DNA of 64,000 bases, from the NCBI RefSeq assembly GCF_904426505.1, contig NZ_CAJGBN010000001.1, forward strand, positions 682,001 through 746,000, in the 5' to 3' direction. Below are positions 1 through 8,651 of this stretch, in pieces. This stretch comes from Rubrivivax sp. A210. GTDB taxonomy: Bacteria > Pseudomonadota > Gammaproteobacteria > Burkholderiales > Burkholderiaceae_C. The position numbers were made by a program, and so were the translations under genes. The notes under the pieces were generated by a model. It did not search any database and was not told the DNA's origin. It worked only from the letters and a program-made list of their open reading frames with translations. The first letter of the stretch is position 1; each line of letters begins with the position of its first letter.

Positions 1-150
1 GGCCTGCGCGTGCTCAGCGTCGATGACCTGGGCTTTCGCCACAAGGGCGGCACCGGGTTCATGGACTACCTGGCCCAGAAGGAAAAGTTCGCCGGCATGT
101 TCGTCCAGGGCAGCCTGGCGGCCAGCGGAGACCCGAGGCTACCGACATGA
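1..150 (+). CDS. 3' end of an unidentified gene upstream of the CIS tail genes
   Basis: Frame 1 is open from the left edge and stops with TGA at 148-150, giving 49 residues that end in GDPRLPT. The stop overlaps the ATG of the LysM gene in an ATGA arrangement, so this is the upstream member of the same operon. The visible tail contains GLRVLSVDDLGFRHKGG and has no motif I can assign. In contractile injection clusters this slot is usually held by a small tube- or sheath-associated protein, but that is inference from order only. The start lies outside the window. Confidence 0.6.
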   Translation, partial: GLRVLSVDDLGFRHKGGTGFMDYLAQKEKFAGMFVQGSLAASGDPRLPT

Positions 151-518
151 ACGATCCCTTCCAGGCCCTGCGCGCGCTGCTTCAGCCGGCCGGCCTGCCG
201 CAGACGCTGTTTCCCGCCAACAGCCGCTACGCCGGCATAGGCACGCGCACGCTCACCGCTGCCGATGGCAGCACCGTGGTCTTCCTGCAGCGCCGCTTCG
301 TGCCCGATCCGCAGTCGCTGGCGCTGTTGCATGAACATGTCGTCAGCCATGGCGAGCGGCTGGACAACATCAGCGCTCGCTACCTGGGCGACCCCGAACA
401 GTTCTGGCGCCTGTGCGACGCCAATGCCGCGCTGCGGCCCGATGCGCTGACCGACCAACCGGGCCGCCGCCTGCGCATCACGCTGCCCGCAGGCGTGGCG
501 GGGGCGCCCGATGCTTGA
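147..518 (+). CDS. LysM-domain tail protein of a contractile injection system (gpX-like)
   Basis: This 123-residue protein has a LysM-like segment at about residues 68-112, with HVVSHGERLDNISARYLGD followed by FWRLCDANAA and a terminal RLRITLP strand. That pattern (a start-up strand, a helix reading DNISARYLGDP, then a W-R-L-C-D-x-N helix) is typical of the small LysM proteins that cap or connect the inner tube to the spike in phage tails and extracellular injection systems. It overlaps the gene before it by 4 nt and the gpD-like gene after it by 8 nt, which indicates translational coupling. It probably acts at the tube-spike junction. Family assignment is confident; its exact position in the particle is inferred. 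Confidence 0.8.
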   Translation: MNDPFQALRALLQPAGLPQTLFPANSRYAGIGTRTLTAADGSTVVFLQRRFVPDPQSLALLHEHVVSHGERLDNISARYLGDPEQFWRLCDANAALRPDALTDQPGRRLRITLPAGVAGAPDA

Positions 519-1641
519 GGGCATCAACCTCCAGCTCTACGTCGGCCCGCTGGTGCCGGTGCCGGCACCTCGTGCGGTGGTCGAGGCGCTGACCGATGTC
601 ACCGTCACCACGCGCGATGTGGGGCGCAGCGGCTTTCAACTCACCTTTTCGGTGAGCACCCGGTCGCCGCTGCACACGCTGTTCCTGCTGGGCGGTGGCC
701 AGCCGGTGAAAGTGCTGCGCGTGGTGGTGGTGGTCATCTTCAACGGCACACCGCATGTCCTGATGGACGGCGTGGTAACCGACCATGAAGTGCTGCCCGG
801 CCGCGAGGCCGGCTACGCCACGCTGTCCATCACCGGCGAAGACCTAACGGCGCTGATGGACATGATCGACTTCAGCGGCTTCCCCTTCCCCGCCGCGCCG
901 GCCGAGGGGCGCGTGGCGCTGCTGCTGCTGAAGTACGCCGCGCTGGGCCTGGTGCCGCTGATCGTGCCCAGCATCCTGATCGACGTGCCGATACCGAGCA
1001 ACCGCATCCCGGCGCAGCGCCGCACCGATCTTTCGTACATCAAGTCGCTGGCGCGCCGGGTGGGCTACGTGTTCTACATCGACCCCGGCCCGGTGCCGGG
1101 CGCCAACGTCGCCTACTGGGGCCCGCAGATCAAGGTGGGCGTGCCGCAGCCGGCCTTGAACATCAACCTGGACGCCCACACGAATGTGGATTCGCTCAGC
1201 TTCGCTTTCGACAACAGTCTGAACACGATTCCAACGGTCTATCACTACGACGAAACGACCAAGACCGTGATCACAGTGCCCATTCCTCCCATCACACCCC
1301 TGAGTCCGCCGCTGGGCCTGCTGCCGCCCATTCCCCTGGGCCTGAAGCCGGTGAGCGACGACCTCGCCAAGTACACGCTGACCCAGGGCATCCTGATCGG
1401 CGTGGCCAAGGCGGCCAAGTGGGCCGAAGCCGTCAGCGCCAAGGGCGAACTCGATGTCGTGCGCTACGGCCATGTGCTGAAGGCGCGCAAGCTGGTGGGC
1501 GTGCGCGGCGCCGGGCCGGCCTACGATGGCCTCTACTACGTCAAGAGCGTCACCCACAAGATCAAGCGCGGCGAATACAAGCAGAGCTTCGAGCTCAGCC
1601 GCAACGGCTTGGTCTCCACGGTGCCCAGGGTGATGCCATGA
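511..1641 (+). CDS. gpD-like baseplate hub protein (phage late control D / VgrG-Pvc8 family)
   Basis: The product has 376 residues and begins with LEGINLQLYVGP, the opening beta strand seen in gpD/VgrG-type hub proteins. The middle contains RRTDLSYIKSLARRVGYVFY (residues about 170-189), the family's signature helix and strand. The end reads YYVKSVTHKIKRGEYKQSFEL, the terminal strand that closes the hub barrel. In contractile tails this protein forms the trimeric hub between the tube and the spike. It starts inside the LysM gene and its TGA overlaps the ATG of the gpV-like gene. The proline-rich stretch near residues 245-275 (ITPLSPPLGLLPPIPLGLKP) is an unusual linker. Confidence 0.88.
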   Translation: MLEGINLQLYVGPLVPVPAPRAVVEALTDVTVTTRDVGRSGFQLTFSVSTRSPLHTLFLLGGGQPVKVLRVVVVVIFNGTPHVLMDGVVTDHEVLPGREAGYATLSITGEDLTALMDMIDFSGFPFPAAPAEGRVALLLLKYAALGLVPLIVPSILIDVPIPSNRIPAQRRTDLSYIKSLARRVGYVFYIDPGPVPGANVAYWGPQIKVGVPQPALNINLDAHTNVDSLSFAFDNSLNTIPTVYHYDETTKTVITVPIPPITPLSPPLGLLPPIPLGLKPVSDDLAKYTLTQGILIGVAKAAKWAEAVSAKGELDVVRYGHVLKARKLVGVRGAGPAYDGLYYVKSVTHKIKRGEYKQSFELSRNGLVSTVPRVMP

Positions 1642-2210
1642 AGCCCGGTGCTGACGACGACGACGACGGCCAACGCCGCTACGGCAAGTACCGCGGCACG
1701 GTGGTCAACAACCTCGACCCCGAACAGCGCGGCCGCATCCAGGCCATCGTGCCCGACGTGCAGGGCCTGACCCCGCTGACCTGGGCCCTGCCCTGCGTGC
1801 CGGTGGCCGGCATCGCCGAAGGCCTGTACGCCGTGCCGCCCGTGGGCGCGGCGGTTTGGATCGAATTCGAGCAAGGCGATGCCGACTACCCGATCTGGGT
1901 TGGCGGCTTCTGGGGCAGCTTCGCCGAGGTGCCGCCCGCCGCCTTCATTCCGCCCAAGCTGCCCAGCGGCCAGAACATCGTGCTGCAAACCACCGGCCAG
2001 CAGTTGCTGATGATCAGCGACGGCCTGCCCGCTCCCGTGCCCAAGGTGCCCACCATCCCGCCGGCGCCACCGGGCACAGGCGGCATCGTGCTGCGCAGCG
2101 CCAGCGGCGCCACCATCGTCGTCAATGACATGGGCATCTTCCTCAACAACGGCCAGGGTGCGTCGATCCAGCTGGTGGGCCCGGCCGTGTTGATCAACCC
2201 GCTGGTGTGA
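1638..2210 (+). CDS. gpV-like baseplate spike protein (OB-fold domain)
   Basis: I place the start at the ATG at 1638, which overlaps the gpD stop, giving 190 residues; the frame is open further upstream but overlaps gpD. The N-terminal half has the OB-fold signature of baseplate assembly protein V: YGKYRGTVVNNLDPEQRGRI, then PCVPVAG, then PVGAAVWIEFEQGDADYPIW. The C-terminal half (SGATIVVNDMGIFLNNGQGA) resembles the glycine-rich beta strands of a spike. It should form the central spike with the gpD hub. A short acidic run (DDDDD) near the start is peculiar. PAAR function is usually supplied by a separate protein, which is not visible here. Confidence 0.88.
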   Translation: MKPGADDDDDGQRRYGKYRGTVVNNLDPEQRGRIQAIVPDVQGLTPLTWALPCVPVAGIAEGLYAVPPVGAAVWIEFEQGDADYPIWVGGFWGSFAEVPPAAFIPPKLPSGQNIVLQTTGQQLLMISDGLPAPVPKVPTIPPAPPGTGGIVLRSASGATIVVNDMGIFLNNGQGASIQLVGPAVLINPLV

Positions 2211-2220
2211 GCGCGCCACC

Positions 2221-2577
2221 GTGAACATCGCCTTCCCCTACCGTGTGGGTTCAGCCGGCCGCAGCGCGGCGGCGTCCGGCGACGAGCATGTGCGCCAGAT
2301 GATCGAGCAGTTGCTCTTCACCACGCCGGGCGAGCGTGTCAACCGGCCCGACCTGGGCAGCGACCTGATGCAGCTGGTGTTCGCACCGAACAGCACGGAA
2401 CTCGCCGCCGCGCTGCGCTTCACCGCACAGGGCTGCCTGCAACGCTGGTTGGGCGACGTGATCGACGTGCTGGCCTTCGAGGTGGAAAGCGATGAGGCCA
2501 CGCTGGTCGTCAACGTGCAGTACCGCATCAAGCGCACAGGTGCTGCCGGCACCGTGCAGTTCCAGCGTCAGGCCTGA
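2221..2577 (+). CDS. gp25/gpW-like baseplate wedge protein
   Basis: This 118-residue protein uses a GTG start 10 nt after the gpV stop. It carries the gp25 family signature: VRQMIEQLLFTTPGERVNRPD, followed by GSDLMQLVFAPN and the later ALRFTAQGCLQRWLGDVI helix. Proteins of this family initiate sheath polymerisation on the baseplate in T4 (gp25), P2 (W) and type VI systems (TssE). The length is close to the family norm. Its position between spike and gpJ-like genes matches known contractile injection clusters. Confidence 0.92.
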   Translation: MNIAFPYRVGSAGRSAAASGDEHVRQMIEQLLFTTPGERVNRPDLGSDLMQLVFAPNSTELAAALRFTAQGCLQRWLGDVIDVLAFEVESDEATLVVNVQYRIKRTGAAGTVQFQRQA

Positions 2578-2583
2578 ACCGCG

Positions 2584-5307
2584 ATGGACACGCCCGATCT
2601 CTTCTTCGACCTGCGTCGGCGCAATGCGGTCAGGGGCAGCGCGCTCAACGGCATCGACGATGTCGAGCTGGGCGCAGACCGCCGCAGCTTGCGCTTGCGC
2701 CTGTTCAAGGCGCCGGCCGAGCCCCTGGACGCGGGCCACATCCGCATCGAAGGTGGGGCCCGTGTGCGCGACATCGTGGCCACCGACCTGCGCCTCGACG
2801 ACGCGGCGCCCGAGGGCGCCGCCGACTTCATCGTCACGCTGAGCCGCGAAGGCGACTACGCCACCTACACGCTGCGGCTGGGCCGTTTGACGGGAGGCCG
2901 CTTCACGAACTTGCCCGGCTTCGACCCCGTGTTCTCACGCGCCCCGTTCCGCTTTCGCGTGGCCGGCGCCGATCTCGACTGCCAAGCCACGGCAGTTGCG
3001 GCGAGCCAGGCGCCGGCCGAGCCCGGCATCAACTACCTTGCACGCGACTACGCCAGCCTGCGCCGCGTGCTGCTGGACCGCCTGGCGGTGCAAATGCCGC
3101 AGTGGCGCGAGACGCATGTGCCCGATGTGGGCCTCACGCTCGTCGAAATCATGGCCTACGTGGGCGACCACCTCAGCTACCAGCAGGATGCCGCGGCCAC
3201 CGAGGCCTACCTGTCCACGGCCCACCAGCGCATTTCGGTGCGGCGCCACGCGCGGCTGCTGGACTACCTCATGCACGAAGGCTGCAATGCACGCACCTGG
3301 GTGCAGCTGCGTTGTGCGGCCGACGTGCTCGTGCCCGAGGCGTTGAACCTGCGCTTCGTCACCGACTGGGCGCCCGACCTGCCGCCGTCGCAGGCGGTGG
3401 TGGACGCCGCTGTGTTGGCCGATGTGCAGGCGAGCCGCTACTTCAGCTTCGTGCCCGTGTGGCCGGGGCCGCTGCCGCTGTTCGCGGCGCTGAACGAGAT
3501 TCGCCTCCATGATTGGGGCAGTGCCACCCATGTGCTGCCGCGCGGCAGCACCTGCGCCACGCTGGTCGATGGCGAAGAGCCCGACGCACCGGCGCCAGCC
3601 GGCGAAATGCAGCAGCAACAGCAGGCACGGCACCGCAAGCCGTCGAGGACACAGGTGCCGGCCCCGGCTCCCGCCCCACGACAGCGCATGTTGCGCCACC
3701 TGAAGGCGGGCGACTTCCTGCTGCTGCAACAAGCCCGCAACCCGGTCGCGGGCCTGGCTGCAGACGCTGACACAAGCCAGCGCCAGGTGGTGCGCCTGAC
3801 CCGCGTCGAGACCGCGACCGACCCGCTGGGGCAGATGCCTGTCGTGCAAATCGAATGGGCCGTAGAAGATGCGCTGAGCTTCGACCTGGTGGTCCGCGCC
3901 GGCTGCCACGCCGCGGACGATGCCCCGATGGCCGTGGCCGGTGGCAACCTGGTGCTGGCCGACGAAGGCCGGCCCGTGATCGACGAAACCCCCCAGGCCC
4001 TGGCGCGGGGTGGCCTGCGTCTGGCGCACGGACCGCTGGTCTTTCGCACGCCGGCCAACCCGCTGGCCCCGGCGGCCTCACTGGGCCAGCAGTCGGCGCG
4101 CGCCGCCCTGCCGCAGATTGAACTGCGGGCCATACCCGGCCGGTCCGATGGCCGCGATGCGCTGTTCGGCTTCGCCGACCTCGACGAGCCTGCCTCCCTG
4201 GCGCGCGCCCTGGCGCGTGAACTGCAGGATCCGGCGCATGCCGCCGACGCCGCCCAGGCCGAACTGCTCGCACGCCTGGATCCGCCCACGCTGCGCCGCC
4301 TGCGCCAGACCGCCGACCCCAGCTCTCCAGACGCCGAAGCCCTTGCCGCCTTGCGCGACAACCTGCGCCGTCTTCAGCAAACCTGGCTGCCCCGGCCCGA
4401 CCTGCTGGACAGCGGCCCCGACGACCTGCACTTTGTCGTCGAGGTGGACAACGCAGGCGGTGCCCAGCTTCGCTTCGGCAACGGTGAATGCGGCCGCCGC
4501 CCCGACGCCGGTGCGCGTTACCGCGCCAGTTACCGCGTGAGCGCGGGCGAAGCGGGCAACGTCGGCACCGGCGCGTTGACGCACCTGGTGCTCAGTGGCG
4601 GCGGGCTCGCCGACATCGCGCTGGGCCAGCCGCTGCCGGCGCTCGGCGGCACCGCGCCCGAGGCCGTGGCCGACGTGAAGCAGCTCGCACCCACGGCCTT
4701 TCGCACACAGCTGACACGCGCCGTCACCGCCGCCGACTATGCGCTTCTCGCCGGGCGCAACGCCGGCGTTCAGCGCGCCGCCGCCACGCTGCGGTTCAAC
4801 GGCCACCGCGGCCTCGTGCGGGTGGCCATCGACCCCCTGGGCAGCGGGGCCCTGGCACCCAAGCTGGCGGCGCAGTTGCGGGCCGAAATCGAACCCTGCC
4901 GCCGCCTCGGCCACGAGGTGGAGATCGTGGCCGCGCGCTACCTGCCGCTGGACATCACCATGGTGGTCCAGGTCCAGCCCGGCCATGTGGCCAAGCATGT
5001 CAAGCAGGCCCTGCAACAGGCTTTCGGCACCGGCCGGCTGCCCGATGGCACACGCGCCTTCTTCCACCCCGACCAGCTCAGCTTCGGCCAGAACGTCGAG
5101 ATGAGCCGGCTCATCGCCGGCGCGCAGCGCATCGCCGGCGTTGACAGTGTCACTGTCACGCGGCTCGAGCGCCTGCACCAGGGCCCCGACGGCGAGTTGC
5201 AGGCCGGCGTGCTGAAAGTCGGCGCACTGGAAATCGCGCGAGTGGACAACGACCCGAACTTCCCCGAGTTCGGCCGCTTCACGGTGCAGACCCGGGGTGG
5301 GCGATGA
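2584..5307 (+). CDS. Large putative baseplate assembly protein (gpJ-like wedge)
   Basis: The 907-residue product starts 6 nt after gp25. Its N-terminal third contains INYLARDYASLRRVLLDRL and LTLVEIMAYVGDHLSYQQDA (about residues 140-205), the signature of the large baseplate proteins of extracellular injection systems. The C-terminal third contains FGNGECGRRPDAGARYRASY and LTRAVTAADYALLAGR, shared with gpJ/gp6 wedge proteins. Near residues 335-370 a low-complexity insert rich in Gln, Pro and Ala (EMQQQQQARHRKPS) interrupts the domain. The stop overlaps the next ATG in ATGA. The protein probably builds the baseplate wedges that hold the sheath; the stoichiometry is unknown. Confidence 0.85.
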   Translation: MDTPDLFFDLRRRNAVRGSALNGIDDVELGADRRSLRLRLFKAPAEPLDAGHIRIEGGARVRDIVATDLRLDDAAPEGAADFIVTLSREGDYATYTLRLGRLTGGRFTNLPGFDPVFSRAPFRFRVAGADLDCQATAVAASQAPAEPGINYLARDYASLRRVLLDRLAVQMPQWRETHVPDVGLTLVEIMAYVGDHLSYQQDAAATEAYLSTAHQRISVRRHARLLDYLMHEGCNARTWVQLRCAADVLVPEALNLRFVTDWAPDLPPSQAVVDAAVLADVQASRYFSFVPVWPGPLPLFAALNEIRLHDWGSATHVLPRGSTCATLVDGEEPDAPAPAGEMQQQQQARHRKPSRTQVPAPAPAPRQRMLRHLKAGDFLLLQQARNPVAGLAADADTSQRQVVRLTRVETATDPLGQMPVVQIEWAVEDALSFDLVVRAGCHAADDAPMAVAGGNLVLADEGRPVIDETPQALARGGLRLAHGPLVFRTPANPLAPAASLGQQSARAALPQIELRAIPGRSDGRDALFGFADLDEPASLARALARELQDPAHAADAAQAELLARLDPPTLRRLRQTADPSSPDAEALAALRDNLRRLQQTWLPRPDLLDSGPDDLHFVVEVDNAGGAQLRFGNGECGRRPDAGARYRASYRVSAGEAGNVGTGALTHLVLSGGGLADIALGQPLPALGGTAPEAVADVKQLAPTAFRTQLTRAVTAADYALLAGRNAGVQRAAATLRFNGHRGLVRVAIDPLGSGALAPKLAAQLRAEIEPCRRLGHEVEIVAARYLPLDITMVVQVQPGHVAKHVKQALQQAFGTGRLPDGTRAFFHPDQLSFGQNVEMSRLIAGAQRIAGVDSVTVTRLERLHQGPDGELQAGVLKVGALEIARVDNDPNFPEFGRFTVQTRGGR

Positions 5308-8300
5308 GCAGCGGCTGCCCCTGCCAGACCGACACCGATGCCACGGCCCCGAAGCCGCGCCCGGTGCAGAACCGGCCCGGACTGCCGGCGCTGTCGTGCC
5401 GCATCGGCACGCACGGCTCGTTCATGGCGGCGATGCGGGCGCGGTTGCCCGGCTACGTGCCCGCGGACGCGCCGGCCGGCAGCACGCCGGCCCTGGCCGG
5501 GCTGAGCACGCGCCAGAGCAGCGACCCGGCCATCGCCATGCTCGACGCCTGGTCGGTGGTGGGCGACATCGTCAGCTTCTACCAGGAGCGCCTGGCCAAC
5601 GAAGGCTATCTGCGCACGGCCACCGAGGCCTTCTCGGTGCAGGCCCTGGCCGCCGGTGCGGGCTATCGGCTCCAGCCTGGCGTGGCGGCTTCCGTATTCC
5701 TGGCCTACACGGTGCAGGCGGGTGCCGATGAATCGGTGCCCATCCCCGCGGGCTGCCGCGTGCAAAGCGTGCCCGAGTCGGGCGCGCTGCCGCAGACCTT
5801 CGAGACCGCCGAGCCGCTGCTGGCGCGCACCGAGTGGAACCAGCTGCCACTGCGGCGCACGCTGGCACAGCGCCCGGCGCCCGATGCACAGGCTCTGTAC
5901 TTCAAGGGCGTGGCCACGCAGCTCAAGCCCAACGACAGGCTGCTGCTGGTCAGCGGCGGACAGCCCGTCGCCGGCCCGTTGCTGCGTGTGGCTACGGTGG
6001 AGCCGCAGTTCGCCGAGAACCGCACGCGGGTGACGCTGCAGACTCCGGCCGCGGCCGCGGCTCCTGAGGCTGCGGCGGCGGCCGCACCTGAGGCTGCGGC
6101 CGCCGCCGCACCTGAAGCTGCGGCGGCCACCGCAGCCGCGGCCCCTGCAACGGCCCCTGAAGCCGCAGCGACGCCGCGGCGACTGCTGCAACACCTGGTG
6201 GCCGCTCCGGCGCGCACGCAAGCTGCACCAGCCGCGCAGCGGCCGGGCCGCGCCGCCGGGCCCGCTGCATTGCCCGACGCCGACTTCAAGGCATGGGCCG
6301 ACTTCCACCCCGCACGCCGCGCCCAGCTTTATGCGGCGCTGGCCGGCGCCGCGCCGGCCACGGCGCCAGAGGTCGAGGTGCATGCCTTTCGCGTGCGCGC
6401 CGCGCCATTCGGAAGCACGGCCGCGCTCGAGCCGGTGTTCGACGACAAGGGCCGTCTCGTCGACCAGCGCGAGTGGACCCTGGCGCGGCCCACGCAGGCG
6501 TCGCGCACCACCGAGCCCTTCACCATCACCGTCAGCTCGGTGGAAGGCAATGACAACGACGACGCCCTCTGCGTGAGCGTCCAGATCGGCAGCTTCCCGG
6601 CCGTGCTGGGCGACAACCGGCTCAACCCGGAGCAGATCGTCATCGTGCTCGAAGAAGCGAACGAGAAAGTCACCGTCACCATCGCGCAGGACGGCGGTGA
6701 CGACCCCGATGCGCTGCACATCGTGTTCGCCAACCGCGGCATCGACATCAGGCTGAACAACGTACACAAGGAAGGCGAGACCGACATCCAGATCTCGGCC
6801 ACCGGCTGCAGCCCGGTGTCGTTGGGCCTGGCGCGGCTGTCCTTCTTCAAACGCTACCTGAAGGCACTGGACAAGCCCATGGGTTCGCGCCTGCTCGAGC
6901 TGCTGCGCATGAACCTGGATTCGCCCATCCTCGAGGTGAAGGGCGAATCCACCGCACGCGCTGTCGCCACCGAGCCCACGGAAGTGAACGACGAGGTCTC
7001 GCTCGACGCCGTCTATGACAGTGTCATTCCTGGCAGCTGGGTTGCCGTCGAGCGCGCCAGCAGCGCCGAGTTGCAGGTGACGCGCGTGCTCGACGCCGCG
7101 CCTCGATCACGCGCGGACTACGGCATGAGCGGCCGCACCACGCGGCTCAGGCTGGACCGGCCGTGGCTCGACGTGGCCGCGTCGGTGCATGACTTCGGCC
7201 ACGCCATCCGCAGCACCACCCTGCTCGCGGCCAGCGAGCGACTGGAACTCGCCGACGCGCCCGACAGCGCCGAGGTGCAAGGCGAGTCGCTGGACCTGGC
7301 CGGCGTTCAGGGCGGCCTCGAGCCGGGCCGCTGGTTGATCGTGGAAGGCGAACGAAGCGACATCGATGGCACCTCGGGCGTGCGCGATGCCGAGCTGGTG
7401 CAACTCGCCGGCAGCGAACACCGGGCGCTGAGCGGCGCCGCCGGCGAGACCCTGAGCACGACGCTGAAGCTGACCGCGCCGCTGGCGCACCGCTATGTGG
7501 CCGGCAGCGTGCGCGTCCATGGCAACGTCGTGCGCGCCACCCACGGCGAGTCGCAGCACGAGGTGCTGGGCAGCGGCGACGGCCAGCGCGCTTCAGCCCG
7601 GTTCGCGCTGCACCAGGGGCCTCTGACCTACCTGTCGGCGGACACCCCCAACGGACGGCGCAGCACGCTGGAAGTGCGCGTCAACGACATCACCTGGCAC
7701 GAAGCCGACAGCTTCAACGGCGCCGGCCCCGACGAGCGCTGCTACGTCACCCGCCGCGGCGACGACGGCAAGACCCTGGTCAGCTTCGGCAACGGCCTGC
7801 AGGGCGCGCGCCTGCCCAGCGGCAACGACAACGTGCAGGCGCTGTACCGCAACGGCCTGGGCAGCGCCGGCAACGTGGCGGCAGGCAAGCTGAGCCAGGC
7901 GGTCTCGCGCCCGCTGGGCGTGGTGTCGGTGCAGAACCCGCAGGCCGCCAGCGGCGGCGCCGACGCCGAAACGCCCGCCCAGGCGCGGCGCAACGCGCCA
8001 CGGGCCCTGATGGCGCTGGACCGCCTGGTGTCCGTCACCGATCACGCCGACTTCGCGCGCTGCTTCGCCGGCGTCGGCAAGGCCGACGCCGCGCGCCTGC
8101 CGCTGGGCCGGCGCGCCACGGTGGTGGTGAGCGTGACCGGCAGCGACGAGGCGCCGCTGGAGCCCGACGACGACGTGTGCGTCAACCTCCTGCGCGCGAT
8201 GCGCCGCTTCGGCGACCCGCAACAGCCCGTGTCCGTGCGACCCGCCGAGGTGTTGCTGCTGCGCCTGGCGGCGCAACTGCGCCTGGCGCCCGACTACCAC

Positions 8301-8651
8301 TGGGACAGCGTGGCCGCGGCCGTGCGCGCAGCCTTGCTGCAGGCCTTCGGCTTCGACAGCGCCGAGCTGGCTGCCGATGTGGCGCTGAGTCGTGTGATCA
8401 GCTGCATCCAGGGGGTTGCCGGTGTGGCGGGCGTCGATGTCGATGCCTTCGACGCGGTGCCGCTGGCGGCGCTGCTGGACAGCTCGGCCAGCAGCGCCTC
8501 AGCGGCCCAGGCGCTGGCCCAGCGGGTTGTTGCGCGGCCGGCGCGGCGCGCCGTGGACGAGCGCGGTGCGTCCCATGCACTGCCGGCACAGATCGCCTTT
8601 CTCAGCGCACACACCCCGGCCTGCCTGGCCTTGCAGGAAGCCACCCCATGA
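5304..8651 (+). CDS. Second giant putative baseplate assembly protein
   Basis: The 1115-residue protein is a paralogue of the preceding one. It has an opening GLPALSCRIGTHGSFMAAMR, then SDPAIAMLDAWSVVGDIVSF and YQERLANEGYLRTATE (residues about 70-112). The C-terminal part has FGNGLQGARLPSGNDNVQAL and LMALDRLVSVTDHADFARCF, the gpJ/gp6-type core. Between them lies an alanine-rich linker built from 24-bp DNA repeats (about residues 250-300). A beta-rich region reading TEPFTITVSSVEGNDNDDAL follows. It overlaps its neighbours on both sides by 4 nt. Many related clusters encode two unequal wedge proteins, so it likely pairs with the 907-residue protein. Confidence 0.84.
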   Translation: MSSGCPCQTDTDATAPKPRPVQNRPGLPALSCRIGTHGSFMAAMRARLPGYVPADAPAGSTPALAGLSTRQSSDPAIAMLDAWSVVGDIVSFYQERLANEGYLRTATEAFSVQALAAGAGYRLQPGVAASVFLAYTVQAGADESVPIPAGCRVQSVPESGALPQTFETAEPLLARTEWNQLPLRRTLAQRPAPDAQALYFKGVATQLKPNDRLLLVSGGQPVAGPLLRVATVEPQFAENRTRVTLQTPAAAAAPEAAAAAAPEAAAAAAPEAAAATAAAAPATAPEAAATPRRLLQHLVAAPARTQAAPAAQRPGRAAGPAALPDADFKAWADFHPARRAQLYAALAGAAPATAPEVEVHAFRVRAAPFGSTAALEPVFDDKGRLVDQREWTLARPTQASRTTEPFTITVSSVEGNDNDDALCVSVQIGSFPAVLGDNRLNPEQIVIVLEEANEKVTVTIAQDGGDDPDALHIVFANRGIDIRLNNVHKEGETDIQISATGCSPVSLGLARLSFFKRYLKALDKPMGSRLLELLRMNLDSPILEVKGESTARAVATEPTEVNDEVSLDAVYDSVIPGSWVAVERASSAELQVTRVLDAAPRSRADYGMSGRTTRLRLDRPWLDVAASVHDFGHAIRSTTLLAASERLELADAPDSAEVQGESLDLAGVQGGLEPGRWLIVEGERSDIDGTSGVRDAELVQLAGSEHRALSGAAGETLSTTLKLTAPLAHRYVAGSVRVHGNVVRATHGESQHEVLGSGDGQRASARFALHQGPLTYLSADTPNGRRSTLEVRVNDITWHEADSFNGAGPDERCYVTRRGDDGKTLVSFGNGLQGARLPSGNDNVQALYRNGLGSAGNVAAGKLSQAVSRPLGVVSVQNPQAASGGADAETPAQARRNAPRALMALDRLVSVTDHADFARCFAGVGKADAARLPLGRRATVVVSVTGSDEAPLEPDDDVCVNLLRAMRRFGDPQQPVSVRPAEVLLLRLAAQLRLAPDYHWDSVAAAVRAALLQAFGFDSAELAADVALSRVISCIQGVAGVAGVDVDAFDAVPLAALLDSSASSASAAQALAQRVVARPARRAVDERGASHALPAQIAFLSAHTPACLALQEATP
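6063..6134 (+). repeat. Three 24-bp direct repeats coding an Ala/Pro/Glu linker
   Basis: Three consecutive 24-bp units (6063-6086, 6087-6110, 6111-6134) each begin CCTGA[G/A]GCTGCGG and encode PEAAAAAA or PEAAAATA. They sit in frame inside the 1115-residue baseplate gene. A perfect multiple of three keeps the frame, so copy-number change by slippage would only lengthen or shorten the linker. Confidence 0.9.
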
